Shown: piece after piece, positions 7,841 through 14,648 of the stretch
Layout of the letters: every line of letters starts with the position of its first letter
How positions within the stretch are numbered: the first letter of the stretch is position 1
IMG/VR virus record: IMGVR_UViG_3300048838_001750
Location: 1-25,978 of that record
Length of the DNA: 25,978 nt
Reading direction: 5' to 3' (one strand)
DNA from: a virus
Notes under the pieces: generated by a model
Told to the model about the DNA's origin: nothing
Database searches by the model: none
The model's input: only the letters and a program-made list of their open reading frames with translations
Translations under genes and position numbers: made by a program

Positions 7841-8232
7841 CAATAGCGCCGACAGCTGTGGGTACGTTCCGCGATAAAAAAGGAAGATTCTGGGTCAATG
7901 TCGAGGTTCTCTGTGATTTTCTAGGTGTCAACTTTCAGCTTGAACGCCGGAAAATCAAGACTCTCGGCTTTTTGCACCCACACACTTTCCAGAGGTCCCG
8001 CCGTGTTCGAGGCGGGCTTTATCGCCGTTACTACATCCTCAGTCTGCCGGCGCACGAACTCGGTCCGTGGGTGGCCACCATAGCCGAGGCTCCTTCCTAT
8101 AAAGACCCAAGATCGGGTAGAAGGCTTGTGGCGGATAGATCACGTATTGACCATGTCCGCCGCACCAACCGTCAGCAAAAAGCCCTGGCCAGGGTTTCTG
8201 CCGGTGAACAGCAATCGGCCATTTCAGCTTAA
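7831..8232 (+). CDS. Antirepressor N-domain-like protein (P22_AR_N type)
   Basis: A 133-residue protein. GRFWVNVEVLCDFLGVNFQ followed by ERRKIKTL, and later YYILSLPAHELGPWVATI, parallel the P22 antirepressor N-terminal domain, which has 'vcegLGldw..Q..Kl' and ends 'lPl.kL.gWL..i'. That domain is found in phage antirepressors and related regulators. The C-terminal 35 residues are very basic (SGRRLVADRSRIDHVRR), which fits DNA or protein binding. The ATG overlaps the upstream gene's end and has GATGGGG before it. No repressor gene is visible nearby, so its target is unknown. The assignment is moderate. Confidence 0.55.
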   Translation: MSVTIAPTAVGTFRDKKGRFWVNVEVLCDFLGVNFQLERRKIKTLGFLHPHTFQRSRRVRGGLYRRYYILSLPAHELGPWVATIAEAPSYKDPRSGRRLVADRSRIDHVRRTNRQQKALARVSAGEQQSAISA

Positions 8233-8243
8233 GGAAACACACT

Positions 8244-8951
8244 ATGCAGCAGCAGCATCTGGTGCCCGCCTCAGGCCGGCTCCAGAAGGGACAGCTTTTT
8301 GCCCTCAACCAGGAACGCTATGTGACAGAAAACTGGAGAATCATTCTCGGTCTTTTTGATCCAGAGGATCCGCTATCAACCAAAAACCGTCTTATAAGGG
8401 TTTTCAATCGGGTGGCCACCATCCGTCAAAAGCACATCATCGTGCGAACGCCGATAGCTGCCCCTGATGGCTTCTACGAGCTGACGGCAGGCGGACAGCT
8501 CTCCTATGCAGGGGAATGCAGCGAGGACATCCCAACGCTTGTCAGGGGTGCGGTCCCGACGAGCGAGCCCATCTTAAGGGAGAGTCTTCACCTTTTTCTC
8601 AACTGGGTCGTCTGGCGAGCCGACGAACACCCTGAGCGGGAAAAGTGCCGGCTCATCTTTGAGCGCTGGTGCGTGACGGACTTTCGAGACCCTCGGTGCA
8701 GGTTTCAGTTCAAAAGCCGGGCGCATCCGGGGCAGATGGTCAAGCTCCCGGTAGGCGGTGAGGATATTTTTCTCAGTGCCTTTCATCTTCAACTGGCTCT
8801 TACCGAATGCACGCGGTACGATACGGTCGTATTCGCATACGAAAGCCAGCTCGACGACATTGCGCCGCTCTTTATCGGCCGCAACTGGAAGGAGTGTGTG
8901 ATCGTTATGCCTCAGCCAACCTACGTGAGGAACACGGGGGCTCATGGATAA
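8244..8951 (+). CDS. Hypothetical protein
   Basis: A 235-residue protein with a good ribosome binding site (AAGGAA 8 nt before the ATG). Composition is balanced and soluble. Residues 120-160 are rich in Trp, Arg and His (LNWVVWRADEHPEREKCR). I do not recognise motifs. Its stop overlaps the RNase HII start by 8 nt, so the two are probably translated together; a shared role in DNA or RNA handling is only a guess from position. Confidence 0.75.
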   Translation: MQQQHLVPASGRLQKGQLFALNQERYVTENWRIILGLFDPEDPLSTKNRLIRVFNRVATIRQKHIIVRTPIAAPDGFYELTAGGQLSYAGECSEDIPTLVRGAVPTSEPILRESLHLFLNWVVWRADEHPEREKCRLIFERWCVTDFRDPRCRFQFKSRAHPGQMVKLPVGGEDIFLSAFHLQLALTECTRYDTVVFAYESQLDDIAPLFIGRNWKECVIVMPQPTYVRNTGAHG

Positions 8952-9759
8952 CACCTTCGATAAGCTTTTCTACCATCACGGACGGCATATCGCGGGCGTC
9001 GATGAAACCGGGGTGTCGGACATTGCAGGACCGCTGATCGCGGCCTGCGTGATCCTCCCCCAGTTCTCGGGGCGGGCCGACGACGTCAGAATCTTTGAGG
9101 TGGACGACAGCAAAAAGATTCCCGAGCGGCACAGGAAAAGGAAGGCCGAGATCATCTGGCAAACCGCGCTCGGCATAGGGATAGGTGAGGTCACGCCTTC
9201 GGAGATCGACGCTCTTGGTCAGGAGGCCTCGATCCGGCTGGCCATGCTGCGCTCGATCATGGCCTGCAAGGCCCCGGGTCTCAACAAACCCATCCGCCCT
9301 GATTTTTTACTTATTGACGAGGCGCAGGGCGTCTACGCCCCTATCAAAATCCATCAGGCCAACATTCCTGGCGGAGACGAAAAAAGCCTTTGCATCGCGG
9401 CGGCCAGCATCATCGCCAAGGTGTACCGTGACGAATACATGATCAAGCTTCACCAGAGTTATCCCTACTACGACTGGATCAACAACAAGGGCTACCCCTG
9501 CAAAAACCACTTTGAGGGCATCGACGCCCACGGCTTTCAAGTGGGCATTCATCGCGTCAAACGCTGGCCCTTTATTAAAAACGAGCGCTACCCGACCGAT
9601 GATCCGGACGCCTCCGCCTGGAACAGAAGACGCAAGCTCTGGCGGAAGATGACCGAGCAAAAGCTTGAAGCTGAAATAGGAGATGACCTTTGGACTTCAA
9701 AGCCTCTATCCTCAAAAGTCTCAACGAAATCCAATCACCCTACGCAAAGGGCTCAGTGA
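8944..9759 (+). CDS. rnhB-like: Ribonuclease HII, with atypical recognition motif
   Basis: A 271-residue enzyme expected to cut RNA in RNA-DNA hybrids, for example primers or misplaced ribonucleotides. The four metal ligands are present: D20 and E21 (GVDETG), D125 (LLIDEA) and D163 (AKVYRDEYM). Other RNase HII signatures are DSKKI (55-59), IAAASIIAKV (151-160) and NKGYP with Y184. The usual GRG motif just after the first Asp-Glu is GVS here (DETGVSDIAGPL), and an Asp follows it as in RNase HIII (GTGDYFGP). The C-terminal 60 residues form an extra basic tail. The start overlaps the upstream stop, and the last 70 nt overlap the next gene, whose AGGAG lies inside this one. Confidence 0.93.
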   Translation: MDNTFDKLFYHHGRHIAGVDETGVSDIAGPLIAACVILPQFSGRADDVRIFEVDDSKKIPERHRKRKAEIIWQTALGIGIGEVTPSEIDALGQEASIRLAMLRSIMACKAPGLNKPIRPDFLLIDEAQGVYAPIKIHQANIPGGDEKSLCIAAASIIAKVYRDEYMIKLHQSYPYYDWINNKGYPCKNHFEGIDAHGFQVGIHRVKRWPFIKNERYPTDDPDASAWNRRRKLWRKMTEQKLEAEIGDDLWTSKPLSSKVSTKSNHPTQRAQ

Positions 9760-9914
9760 CCTGGCGGCAGGTGGAGGAAATGAAGGCCGTCGTCCAAAGG
9801 GAAAACAATAACGTCAAGCTCGCTCACATGCTCAAGATCATGGTTGAGCTGTTGGGGCGGGAGATCAAGACCGTGGCCCCACCGGAGGAAACAAGTGAAG
9901 AACCTAAACCCTGA
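9690..9914 (+). CDS. Small hypothetical protein
   Basis: A 74-residue acidic, helical protein. The TTG start is well supported by AGGAGATGACC directly upstream, even though it lies 70 nt inside the RNase HII gene. Pattern: helix (FKASILKSLNEIQ), turn, then MKAVVQRENNNVKLAHMLKI and MVELLGREI. It could be a small helical bundle or a dimer. No family is recognised. It overlaps the following gene by 20 nt. Confidence 0.65.
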   Translation: MDFKASILKSLNEIQSPYAKGSVTWRQVEEMKAVVQRENNNVKLAHMLKIMVELLGREIKTVAPPEETSEEPKP

Positions 9915-10467
9915 GAGCGTGGCGGCGGACGTCAACCGCTTCAACGAAACCCTCTACGGCGTGTCCCATGGCGGGACCTATTTCACGGTGGCCTTTCTTC
10001 CAGGGCGCATAGCCCTTTGTGGAAACCCCGGCCACCAGTTTTTTTTAAATACGGGAAACCTCCCGGCGGAAAGGCTTCACGAGGTCTTTACCGACGAGCG
10101 GAGCTATCAGGATCGGGCCATTCTCCATAAGGAGACGGCGACCGACCAGCAGAAGTTTCTCGCTTCGATCGACGAGCTGCTTGCCGAAAAGCTTATCGAC
10201 GTTCACTCGAAGCGCGTTCTTCGTGAGTTCATTCTAAAGTGCGACTGCCCGCCTCGCCGGATAAGGGATAAGCTGCGTGCCATGGGCTACGCTCACATCC
10301 TCCCAAGGCTGGAGTTCGAGCGCTACCCGGATGAGCTTGAGATGACAATTGCTGCCATGCGTATTTTTGTTGAAGGCGTAAAAAAGGTGTTTTTCGACGA
10401 ACCGGCACCTCAGCAGCGTCGATCCCGGCAAAGGGCCAGCCGTCCAGGCTCGCGCGTCGGGGTCTGA
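9895..10467 (+). CDS. Hypothetical protein with basic C-terminus
   Basis: A 190-residue protein. The GTG start has GGAGG 7 nt upstream and overlaps the preceding gene, which rejects the in-frame ATG at 9844. Residues 20-50 look like beta strands with an alternating hydrophobic pattern; residues 60-165 are helical and charged. The tail is Arg/Ser-rich (APQQRRSRQRASRPGSR), typical of nucleic-acid contact. The family is unknown. Confidence 0.74.
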   Translation: MKNLNPESVAADVNRFNETLYGVSHGGTYFTVAFLPGRIALCGNPGHQFFLNTGNLPAERLHEVFTDERSYQDRAILHKETATDQQKFLASIDELLAEKLIDVHSKRVLREFILKCDCPPRRIRDKLRAMGYAHILPRLEFERYPDELEMTIAAMRIFVEGVKKVFFDEPAPQQRRSRQRASRPGSRVGV

Positions 10468-10583
10468 GCGGAGTTAGCGACAATCCACATCTAGGCATAT
10501 TTCTCCTTAATGTGTTAGCCCTCCTTGAGCCGACAGGAAAAGCGTCTTACTTTTTCTCCAAACCACACAGGAGGGAAAACGTC

Positions 10584-10835
10584 ATGGACGGACTGAATCT
10601 GCAGGCCTGCTTTGAATTTCTCGACGGGACGGCTGCCCTTGTAAAAATCCCCGTCTGGCTCGGTTCAGCCAAAAGCCTTTTTGCCCTCTACCCGGGCACG
10701 GGTGAGGGGACTTACGTGCACTATGTTAAAACCACAAAGGCGGGAGTTCCGATTTACCGCGAGCGCCCCGTGGCCAAGGTGCTGCCTTTTAAGGCCTGCA
10801 AAAAAGGGAAAAGTGATTTAAAATACATGGGTTAA
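10584..10835 (+). CDS. Small hypothetical protein
   Basis: An 83-residue protein with a strong AGGAGGG 8 nt before its ATG. It is preceded by a 116-nt gap, the longest unassigned stretch in the rightward block, in which I see no clear promoter or structure. Strand-rich middle (AALVKIPVWLG, KSLFALYPGTGEGTYVHYV) and a basic end (KACKKGKSDLKY). It may be a small beta-fold protein. No family is recognised. Confidence 0.68.
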   Translation: MDGLNLQACFEFLDGTAALVKIPVWLGSAKSLFALYPGTGEGTYVHYVKTTKAGVPIYRERPVAKVLPFKACKKGKSDLKYMG

Positions 10836-10860
10836 CCATTATTACCGTGGAGCGACCGTG

Positions 10861-11274
10861 ATGGAAAACTTTTGGGTTGGGTTTGAAAAGAGGGCCAATT
10901 TTACGGCGGCGTTCAAAGGCCTTGCCCGAAAGACCAGGGTGCCGCGAACCCCCGCCCAGGCCGAGCGGGTTCTCGACTATGGGGCGATGAAGGCGGCACC
11001 CAAACCAGCCACAAGGACGCTCGACTACGGAGCCATGAATGCCGAAAGAAGCCACGCAAGGGCTGTGAAGGAGCATGATGCAGCAAAGCTGAATTACAGC
11101 TCAGGAAAGCCCGTTTTGGAGTCCAAGGGGGCTCCCGTACAGACTCCGGCCTCCCACGCCGTACCTCAGCCTCCCACCCTTGACACCTCCGCCGCCAAAC
11201 GGCTTGAAAATGCGACCAAAGGGTCAACGCCCCTCACGCATTGGAACGATGCCCTGAAGGAGGGTGTCCGTTGA
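10861..11274 (+). CDS. Hypothetical phage protein with FWxGFEKRA N-terminus
   Basis: A 137-residue protein. The first residues, MENFWVGFEKRA, match a short N-terminal pattern that I recall from many otherwise unrelated phage proteins; it may act as a targeting tag (inference). Residues 37-62 hold two copies of the motif R-x-L-D-Y-G-A-M. The rest is low-complexity, rich in Ala, Pro and Lys. The ATG has GGAG 8 nt upstream; a GTG one codon before it is the alternative. The end overlaps the leftward gene ending at 11234 by 41 nt. A virion or structural-accessory protein is possible but unproven. Confidence 0.68.
   Translation: MENFWVGFEKRANFTAAFKGLARKTRVPRTPAQAERVLDYGAMKAAPKPATRTLDYGAMNAERSHARAVKEHDAAKLNYSSGKPVLESKGAPVQTPASHAVPQPPTLDTSAAKRLENATKGSTPLTHWNDALKEGVR
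10966..11040 (+). repeat. Imperfect tandem coding repeat (RxLDYGAM)
   Basis: Two units 49-50 nt apart share CTCGACTAYGGRGCSATGAA and encode LDYGAM twice. The differences are mostly at third codon positions, so selection probably kept the peptide rather than the DNA. Confidence 0.6.
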
Positions 11275-11563
11275 GTTCGCCCTCCCTGCCGTAGGCTTCC
11301 ATCTCAAAAGGGATCCTGCGGTAGGCCATGTCGTGACTCCGAAAGCGCCACAGGTTTCTGAAATAGTCCCTCAGGTAGATGAGATAGAACGCGAGGATGC
11401 CGTGCCGGTCCATCTGCTCCTGGTGCACCATCTCGTGGCGAACGACGCTGAGTGGCAGCTCTTCCCGCCCGTAGCGGGTGAGCATCCACCGGCCCAGGAC
11501 AATCGCCGCGTAGCCGGTCATGGGCCAGATCTTGAAAATCCAGGACTTATAGAATATACGCAT
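11234..11563 (-). CDS. Small HExxH metallopeptidase-like protein
   Basis: A 109-residue protein with a zinc-peptidase motif, HEMVH at 43-47, and a downstream acidic segment FEMEAY (86-91) that may give the third ligand, as in short HExxH proteins of phages and bacteria. The N-terminal 30 residues are hydrophobic and basic, possibly a membrane-associated helix. The start has GGAGGG right before ATG at 11563. That binding site is part of a hairpin (see 11570). Its end overlaps the rightward gene ending at 11274. Substrate unknown; peptidase activity is inferred from the motif. Confidence 0.78.
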   Translation of the reverse strand: MRIFYKSWIFKIWPMTGYAAIVLGRWMLTRYGREELPLSVVRHEMVHQEQMDRHGILAFYLIYLRDYFRNLWRFRSHDMAYRRIPFEMEAYGREGELNGHPPSGHRSNA

Positions 11564-11569
11564 AGGTCC

Positions 11570-11591
11570 CTCCGACCTTTATCGGCCGGAG
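11570..11591 (-). promoter_or_regulatory. Hairpin covering the ribosome binding site of the HExxH gene
   Basis: In the leftward transcript CTCCGGCC pairs with GGTCGGAG (8 bp, one G-U) around a GATAAA loop. The 3' arm contains the GGAG used to start the gene at 11563. The TAA of a possible 50-codon upstream frame lies in the loop. This could hold initiation down until a ribosome opens the stem. Confidence 0.45.
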
Positions 11592-11731
11592 AGGAAAGAC
11601 CATAAAGCTTTTGAGGGATTTTCCGAAGAGGGTCGCGGGAAGCGGGTTGCGAGCGAACACAGACTGCCCAAGGCAGCGGGTGACCCCAGGAAATCGTCGC
11701 ACCTTCCCACGGTCAGGGGCGATGCGAACAT
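11579..11731 (-). CDS. Possible 50-residue leader ORF
   Basis: The 181-nt gap between the KH gene and the HExxH gene contains this frame. Its ATG has AGGGG 4 nt upstream, and its TAA falls in the loop of the hairpin before the next gene. The protein is Ser/Pro/Leu-rich and resembles nothing I know. Coding is uncertain; it may be a leader peptide or chance. Confidence 0.25.
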   Translation of the reverse strand: MFASPLTVGRCDDFLGSPAALGSLCSLATRFPRPSSENPSKALWSFLSGR

Positions 11732-11743
11732 AGGGCCCCTGAC
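11712..11743 (-). other. 8-bp inverted repeat after the KH gene
   Basis: GTCAGGGG and CCCCTGAC flank a 16-nt loop, just beyond the stop of the KH gene. There is no T-run, so it is unlikely to be a simple terminator. In the leftward RNA the 5' arm holds the AGGGG and the loop holds the ATG of the possible leader ORF. Confidence 0.5.
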
Positions 11744-11744
11744 T

Positions 11745-12020
11745 TCAATCCTTCCGGCTCGCGCCGACGATATTCAGATGAAACTTGAAGCCGTAGCGCG
11801 CGCAAACGGCCCCGCAGAGTATCCGAAGCGACTCTGCATTGCGCCCCTTGAGACCGATGACCTTGCCTCGATCCGAAGGCGCTGTGTCGACGGTGAAAGC
11901 CACCGTTCTTTCCGAGCAGATAAACTCGATCGTCGCTTCAGACGGATGATCGAGCAGGTGCCGGAAAAGCGGGGCTATGACATCGTCATGAAGGTAGCGC
12001 GACAATGTCTGGGTGTCCAT
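11745..12020 (-). CDS. KH-domain RNA-binding protein (KhpA-like)
   Basis: A 91-residue protein with a type II KH-domain pattern: RGKVIGLKGRNAESLRILCG at 51-70 contains the GxxG loop (G56-L-K-G59) and the next helix, followed by a strand (FKFHLNIVG). This matches KhpA/YlqC, short proteins that bind single-stranded RNA, usually as dimers with KhpB. Catalysis is not expected. ATG 12020 was chosen because the longer frame would run through the DHH gene. It overlaps the DHH gene by 35 nt, so the two are probably coupled. A GTPase-type KH fusion is ruled out by length. Confidence 0.82.
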   Translation of the reverse strand: MDTQTLSRYLHDDVIAPLFRHLLDHPSEATIEFICSERTVAFTVDTAPSDRGKVIGLKGRNAESLRILCGAVCARYGFKFHLNIVGASRKD

Positions 12021-12840
12021 AGGCCTCGGCTCCAAGGGTGACGCTGAATCCAGCCGCGCTCCTGTGCCCGCCGCCGCCGAAGGCTTTGGCGATGGCCGAG
12101 ACGTCGAAGCCGTTTTCAGCTCGAAGTGAATAGGTGCGAAACCAGACGCCCGGCGATTTTTCAGTATCGTGGAAAACCACCGTGAAATCCGCTTCAGGAT
12201 AAAGATCGTGGAGAGCGTGGCCGACCTCCGACTGGTGGAGGGGCGTATTGGTTGCCGGAACTCTATGACCTTTGATTTCAAGCCAGCCGCTCCTATCGGC
12301 GAGAATTCTCACCTGTTCGTTGATAACGCCCATCTGAATGGCGCCGACCTCAGAAAGAGCGGATGTGTCCTGCATGTGCTTTTGCCAGGCCTCGAAATCC
12401 TGCTGGATCGATCGCAGTGCGGTCGTTATCTCTTTTGTTTCAAACATCTGAAATTTCCAAAGGTCCCTGTCCTGAATATGCCTCAGGAGCTTCGGAACAG
12501 CCGTGCCCGGGTGAAAGTATTCCCACGCGAGCACGGCCCCTGATTTGGATAGATCAAAATGGCAAAAATCAAACCCCGCAAGGTCTTCCTCAGCGGTTTT
12601 GTGGTGGTCGATCACTGTGAGCTTAAGGCGTTTGCTCTGGCGTTCCAGAACGTCGCGTTTAAAGCTGAAGTCCAGAACGAAGACCTCATCCCCCGGCTCG
12701 CACATATCAAAGGGGGCCTCCCCCTCGTCGTAGCGGCAGGCCCGGTAGGTGGCCTCGCCATAACCAAACTTCTTCCACGCGGCATAGGCCGCTCCAAATC
12801 CATCAAGGCAAAAAGCATGATAAAAGATCCAGCGCCTCAC
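11986..12840 (-). CDS. DHH-family phosphoesterase (NrnA/RecJ superfamily)
   Basis: A 284-residue protein likely to hydrolyse phosphodiester bonds in short RNA or DNA pieces, or in signalling nucleotides. Visible motifs: YHAFCLDGFG (D13), VFVLDFS (D57), DHH at 78-80, a Ser-Gly segment (LSKSGAVLAWEYF), D124 and D126, and a DHHA1 domain ending in GGGGHRSAAGF (255-265). The first motif has Phe where some members have Asp (HAD), so one ligand may differ. The GTG at 12840 overlaps the upstream stop (GTGA) and has GGGAG 8 nt before it. The overlap with the KH gene suggests joint expression and perhaps a shared RNA target (inference). Confidence 0.9.
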   Translation of the reverse strand: MRRWIFYHAFCLDGFGAAYAAWKKFGYGEATYRACRYDEGEAPFDMCEPGDEVFVLDFSFKRDVLERQSKRLKLTVIDHHKTAEEDLAGFDFCHFDLSKSGAVLAWEYFHPGTAVPKLLRHIQDRDLWKFQMFETKEITTALRSIQQDFEAWQKHMQDTSALSEVGAIQMGVINEQVRILADRSGWLEIKGHRVPATNTPLHQSEVGHALHDLYPEADFTVVFHDTEKSPGVWFRTYSLRAENGFDVSAIAKAFGGGGHRSAAGFSVTLGAEAYGHPDIVALPS

Positions 12841-13085
12841 TCGTCGTCTCCCTCGTCGTTGTCCTTGTTGCGTGTGACCACCCAATGCGTCGTTACTTCG
12901 GCCCGCACCGTGTAGCTCATCACCTTTCCCGTCTCCCGACTCACAACCCGAACCTCGTACTCATCATCGTCGGTCGCCTGCTCTGATAGCTCGGAAAGAG
13001 CGTAGCGGTGGGCCGCGGCATAGGCCGTGCTGGCTTTTATTGTTTTGTTTTCAAAGCCCTCAGTTGAGCACACGAATTCAGCCAT
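12837..13085 (-). CDS. Small acidic hypothetical protein
   Basis: An 82-residue protein with AAGGACG 6 nt before its ATG. The N-terminal half is Ala-rich; the second half is strand-like (EYEVRVVSRETGKVMSYTVRA), and the end is very acidic (NDEGDDE). GTGA overlap with the DHH gene downstream and 8-nt overlap upstream place it in the same operon. No family is recognised. Confidence 0.72.
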   Translation of the reverse strand: MAEFVCSTEGFENKTIKASTAYAAAHRYALSELSEQATDDDEYEVRVVSRETGKVMSYTVRAEVTTHWVVTRNKDNDEGDDE

Positions 13086-13296
13086 GAGGTCGTCCTTTTT
13101 CGGATTTGTCCTTGCGATTGTAGTCGAGAAGACCTCTTAGCACAAGGAAGAGAACATAGCCGAAAAAACCGATGGTGACGGTTTTTACACTCGGTCGGCT
13201 TAAGGTGGCGACGAGAAGAGCCGTGACGAAGCCGAAGAAACTTCCTTCAACAAAGGCCTCGAGCGCTTGATCGCGCGAGATCTTTCTATAAGCCAT
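13078..13296 (-). CDS. Small two-span membrane protein
   Basis: A 72-residue protein with hydrophobic segments at about 18-31 (FFGFVTALLVATL) and 41-58 (IGFFGYVLFLVLRGLL), an N-terminal basic/polar part and a Lys/Arg-rich C-terminus. ATG 13296 lacks a clear ribosome binding site but overlaps the upstream gene's stop, so it probably uses re-initiation. The longer frame to 13452 would lie fully inside the upstream gene. Function unknown. Confidence 0.68.
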   Translation of the reverse strand: MAYRKISRDQALEAFVEGSFFGFVTALLVATLSRPSVKTVTIGFFGYVLFLVLRGLLDYNRKDKSEKGRPHG

Positions 13297-13636
13297 CTGC
13301 GAGATTCGGATAATATGTTTCCGGCGCTGGTCCCGCCTGGAGGCGCCTAAGATACTGGATATCGACGTGAACCTTCGAGATCCGATCCAGCTCTTCGCAG
13401 GGCCAAAGGATCTCTGTTGACCTGTTGTTTTCGAGCGAAAGCGCTTTGTCATAGGGCACCCTCCAGGCCTCCTTCAGGTCACACGTATAACCCTGCCCCT
13501 CGACTCTCCAAAAAAGAACGCAATTGCCGACGACCTGCCGCCCGTCCTGGATGTAAAAGAGTTGCCCCTCGGGCCAGCTCTGATCGGCTATTGAGCCTTT
13601 GCGCTCCATGTATGGGCGCGCATTTTTTCCTTTCAT
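13286..13636 (-). CDS. Hypothetical conserved phage protein
   Basis: A 116-residue protein. FYIQDGRQVVGNCVLFWRVE and GYTCDLKEAW resemble a short phage family with 'fYIq.....GN.mlWW...g.GYt.dl.kA', which I cannot name. The pattern suggests a compact beta-rich fold. The ATG at 13636 shares a base with the preceding TGA (TGATG), and the in-frame GTG just before it is the alternative. Probably cytoplasmic; function unknown. Confidence 0.75.
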   Translation of the reverse strand: MKGKNARPYMERKGSIADQSWPEGQLFYIQDGRQVVGNCVLFWRVEGQGYTCDLKEAWRVPYDKALSLENNRSTEILWPCEELDRISKVHVDIQYLRRLQAGPAPETYYPNLADGL

Positions 13637-14088
13637 CACGAAAGCCCCAATGTTTTCGCAAGGTCCGCTGGAATGGAAAAAGTCACGTCGACCCGCCCAT
13701 CGGCCTGAACCTTGGTTTCGATGATATCAAGCCGCTCCGGGAGGACATGCGCCAGCGCCTTGGCGAGTGTCCGCCTTGTGCCTTCCTTTTGAATTTCACT
13801 CAGCCGACTTCCGATCATGTTTTCGAGTGAGCCTTGAATCTCGCGCGAAAGAGCCCCGGCGTAAGCTTTTCCAAACAGCGGATCAAAGCTGTGGATTCCC
13901 TTCGCGTTCTTGTGAATAACAAGGACGTCCAAAACACAGTGGTGAGGGTCATCCTCTGTCGTGGGCTTTGTCTTGGTGAGCTTGTGGGCGATCCAGTTGC
14001 CCACCGGCGCCCGCGTCCAGGCTCCGCTCTCCAGCATGAACTTAACAAACTCCTCTGCCTGCTCGGCTGAGCATTGAATGAAGGCCAC
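13636..14088 (-). CDS. Hypothetical protein
   Basis: A 150-residue protein. The GTG at 14088 has AAGGGGAG 5 nt upstream, which rejects the in-frame ATG at 14196. The central part holds charged stretches and a His pair (DDPHHCVLDVLVIHK). The C-terminus is helix then strand (RLDIIETKVQADGRVDVTFSI), suggesting a small alpha/beta domain. Not recognised. It is coupled to both neighbours. Confidence 0.73.
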   Translation of the reverse strand: MAFIQCSAEQAEEFVKFMLESGAWTRAPVGNWIAHKLTKTKPTTEDDPHHCVLDVLVIHKNAKGIHSFDPLFGKAYAGALSREIQGSLENMIGSRLSEIQKEGTRRTLAKALAHVLPERLDIIETKVQADGRVDVTFSIPADLAKTLGLS

Positions 14089-14089
14089 C

Positions 14090-14371
14090 TCACTCCCCTT
14101 TGTACTGGCAGGTGTCGTAGGCCAGCCACGCTTGAAAAAGCGGGTGAAACTCACGCCTGATTTCAAAAAAGCTGGAGCCTTCCTTCTGCGTAACAACGAG
14201 GTCCTGCCTTGGAATGCCTACGGTATTTTCCGGGTTCTGGATGCGGATAAGCCTATGGATAATAGGATGCTCAACCGGGCTTGTAGCCGCCCAACCTCCA
14301 AGGCCTACGAGCCACGCGCAAAAGCGGTCGGCCTTGACCGACGTCACAGAAAACGAGACTTCATTGTGCAT
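14090..14371 (-). CDS. Small hypothetical protein
   Basis: A 93-residue protein. ATG 14371 has GGAG 7 nt upstream and overlaps the previous gene by 11 nt; the in-frame start at 14410 is further inside that gene. The segment EIRREFHPLFQAWLAYDTC is amphipathic and aromatic. The stop lies 1 nt from the next start. Function unknown. Confidence 0.68.
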   Translation of the reverse strand: MHNEVSFSVTSVKADRFCAWLVGLGGWAATSPVEHPIIHRLIRIQNPENTVGIPRQDLVVTQKEGSSFFEIRREFHPLFQAWLAYDTCQYKGE

Positions 14372-14648
14372 CAGACTTCTCCATAAGATGGCGGCTGATA
14401 TTAACTCCACAGAAGGGGCAGACGTTTATGACGACGCCGCTTTTCATATACTCACCGAGCCTCATGCGGACAAAGGTCATGGTTGTCTCGCCCGTTTCGA
14501 GACTAATGACAAAGTCGAGGTAAAGACCCTTGCCGCGCCCTGCGCTCGAAGATTTCTTTTCAAGGGCCCTCCAAAGACTCGTGCAGGGCCTCACGATTTT
14601 GCCGCTTACAAGGCAGGGGTAGTTGCCGACGCTTATCGTTTCTTCCAT
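14361..14648 (-). CDS. Small protein with CPFCG zinc half-site
   Basis: A 95-residue protein. A CxxC knuckle (VCPFCGVNISRH) lies near the C-terminus, with other cysteines at residues 12 and 22 (YPCLV, RPCTS) that could complete a zinc site. The N-terminal 70 residues look strand-rich. The start overlaps the upstream gene's end by 16 nt. Family not recognised. Confidence 0.68.
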   Translation of the reverse strand: MEETISVGNYPCLVSGKIVRPCTSLWRALEKKSSSAGRGKGLYLDFVISLETGETTMTFVRMRLGEYMKSGVVINVCPFCGVNISRHLMEKSDAQ

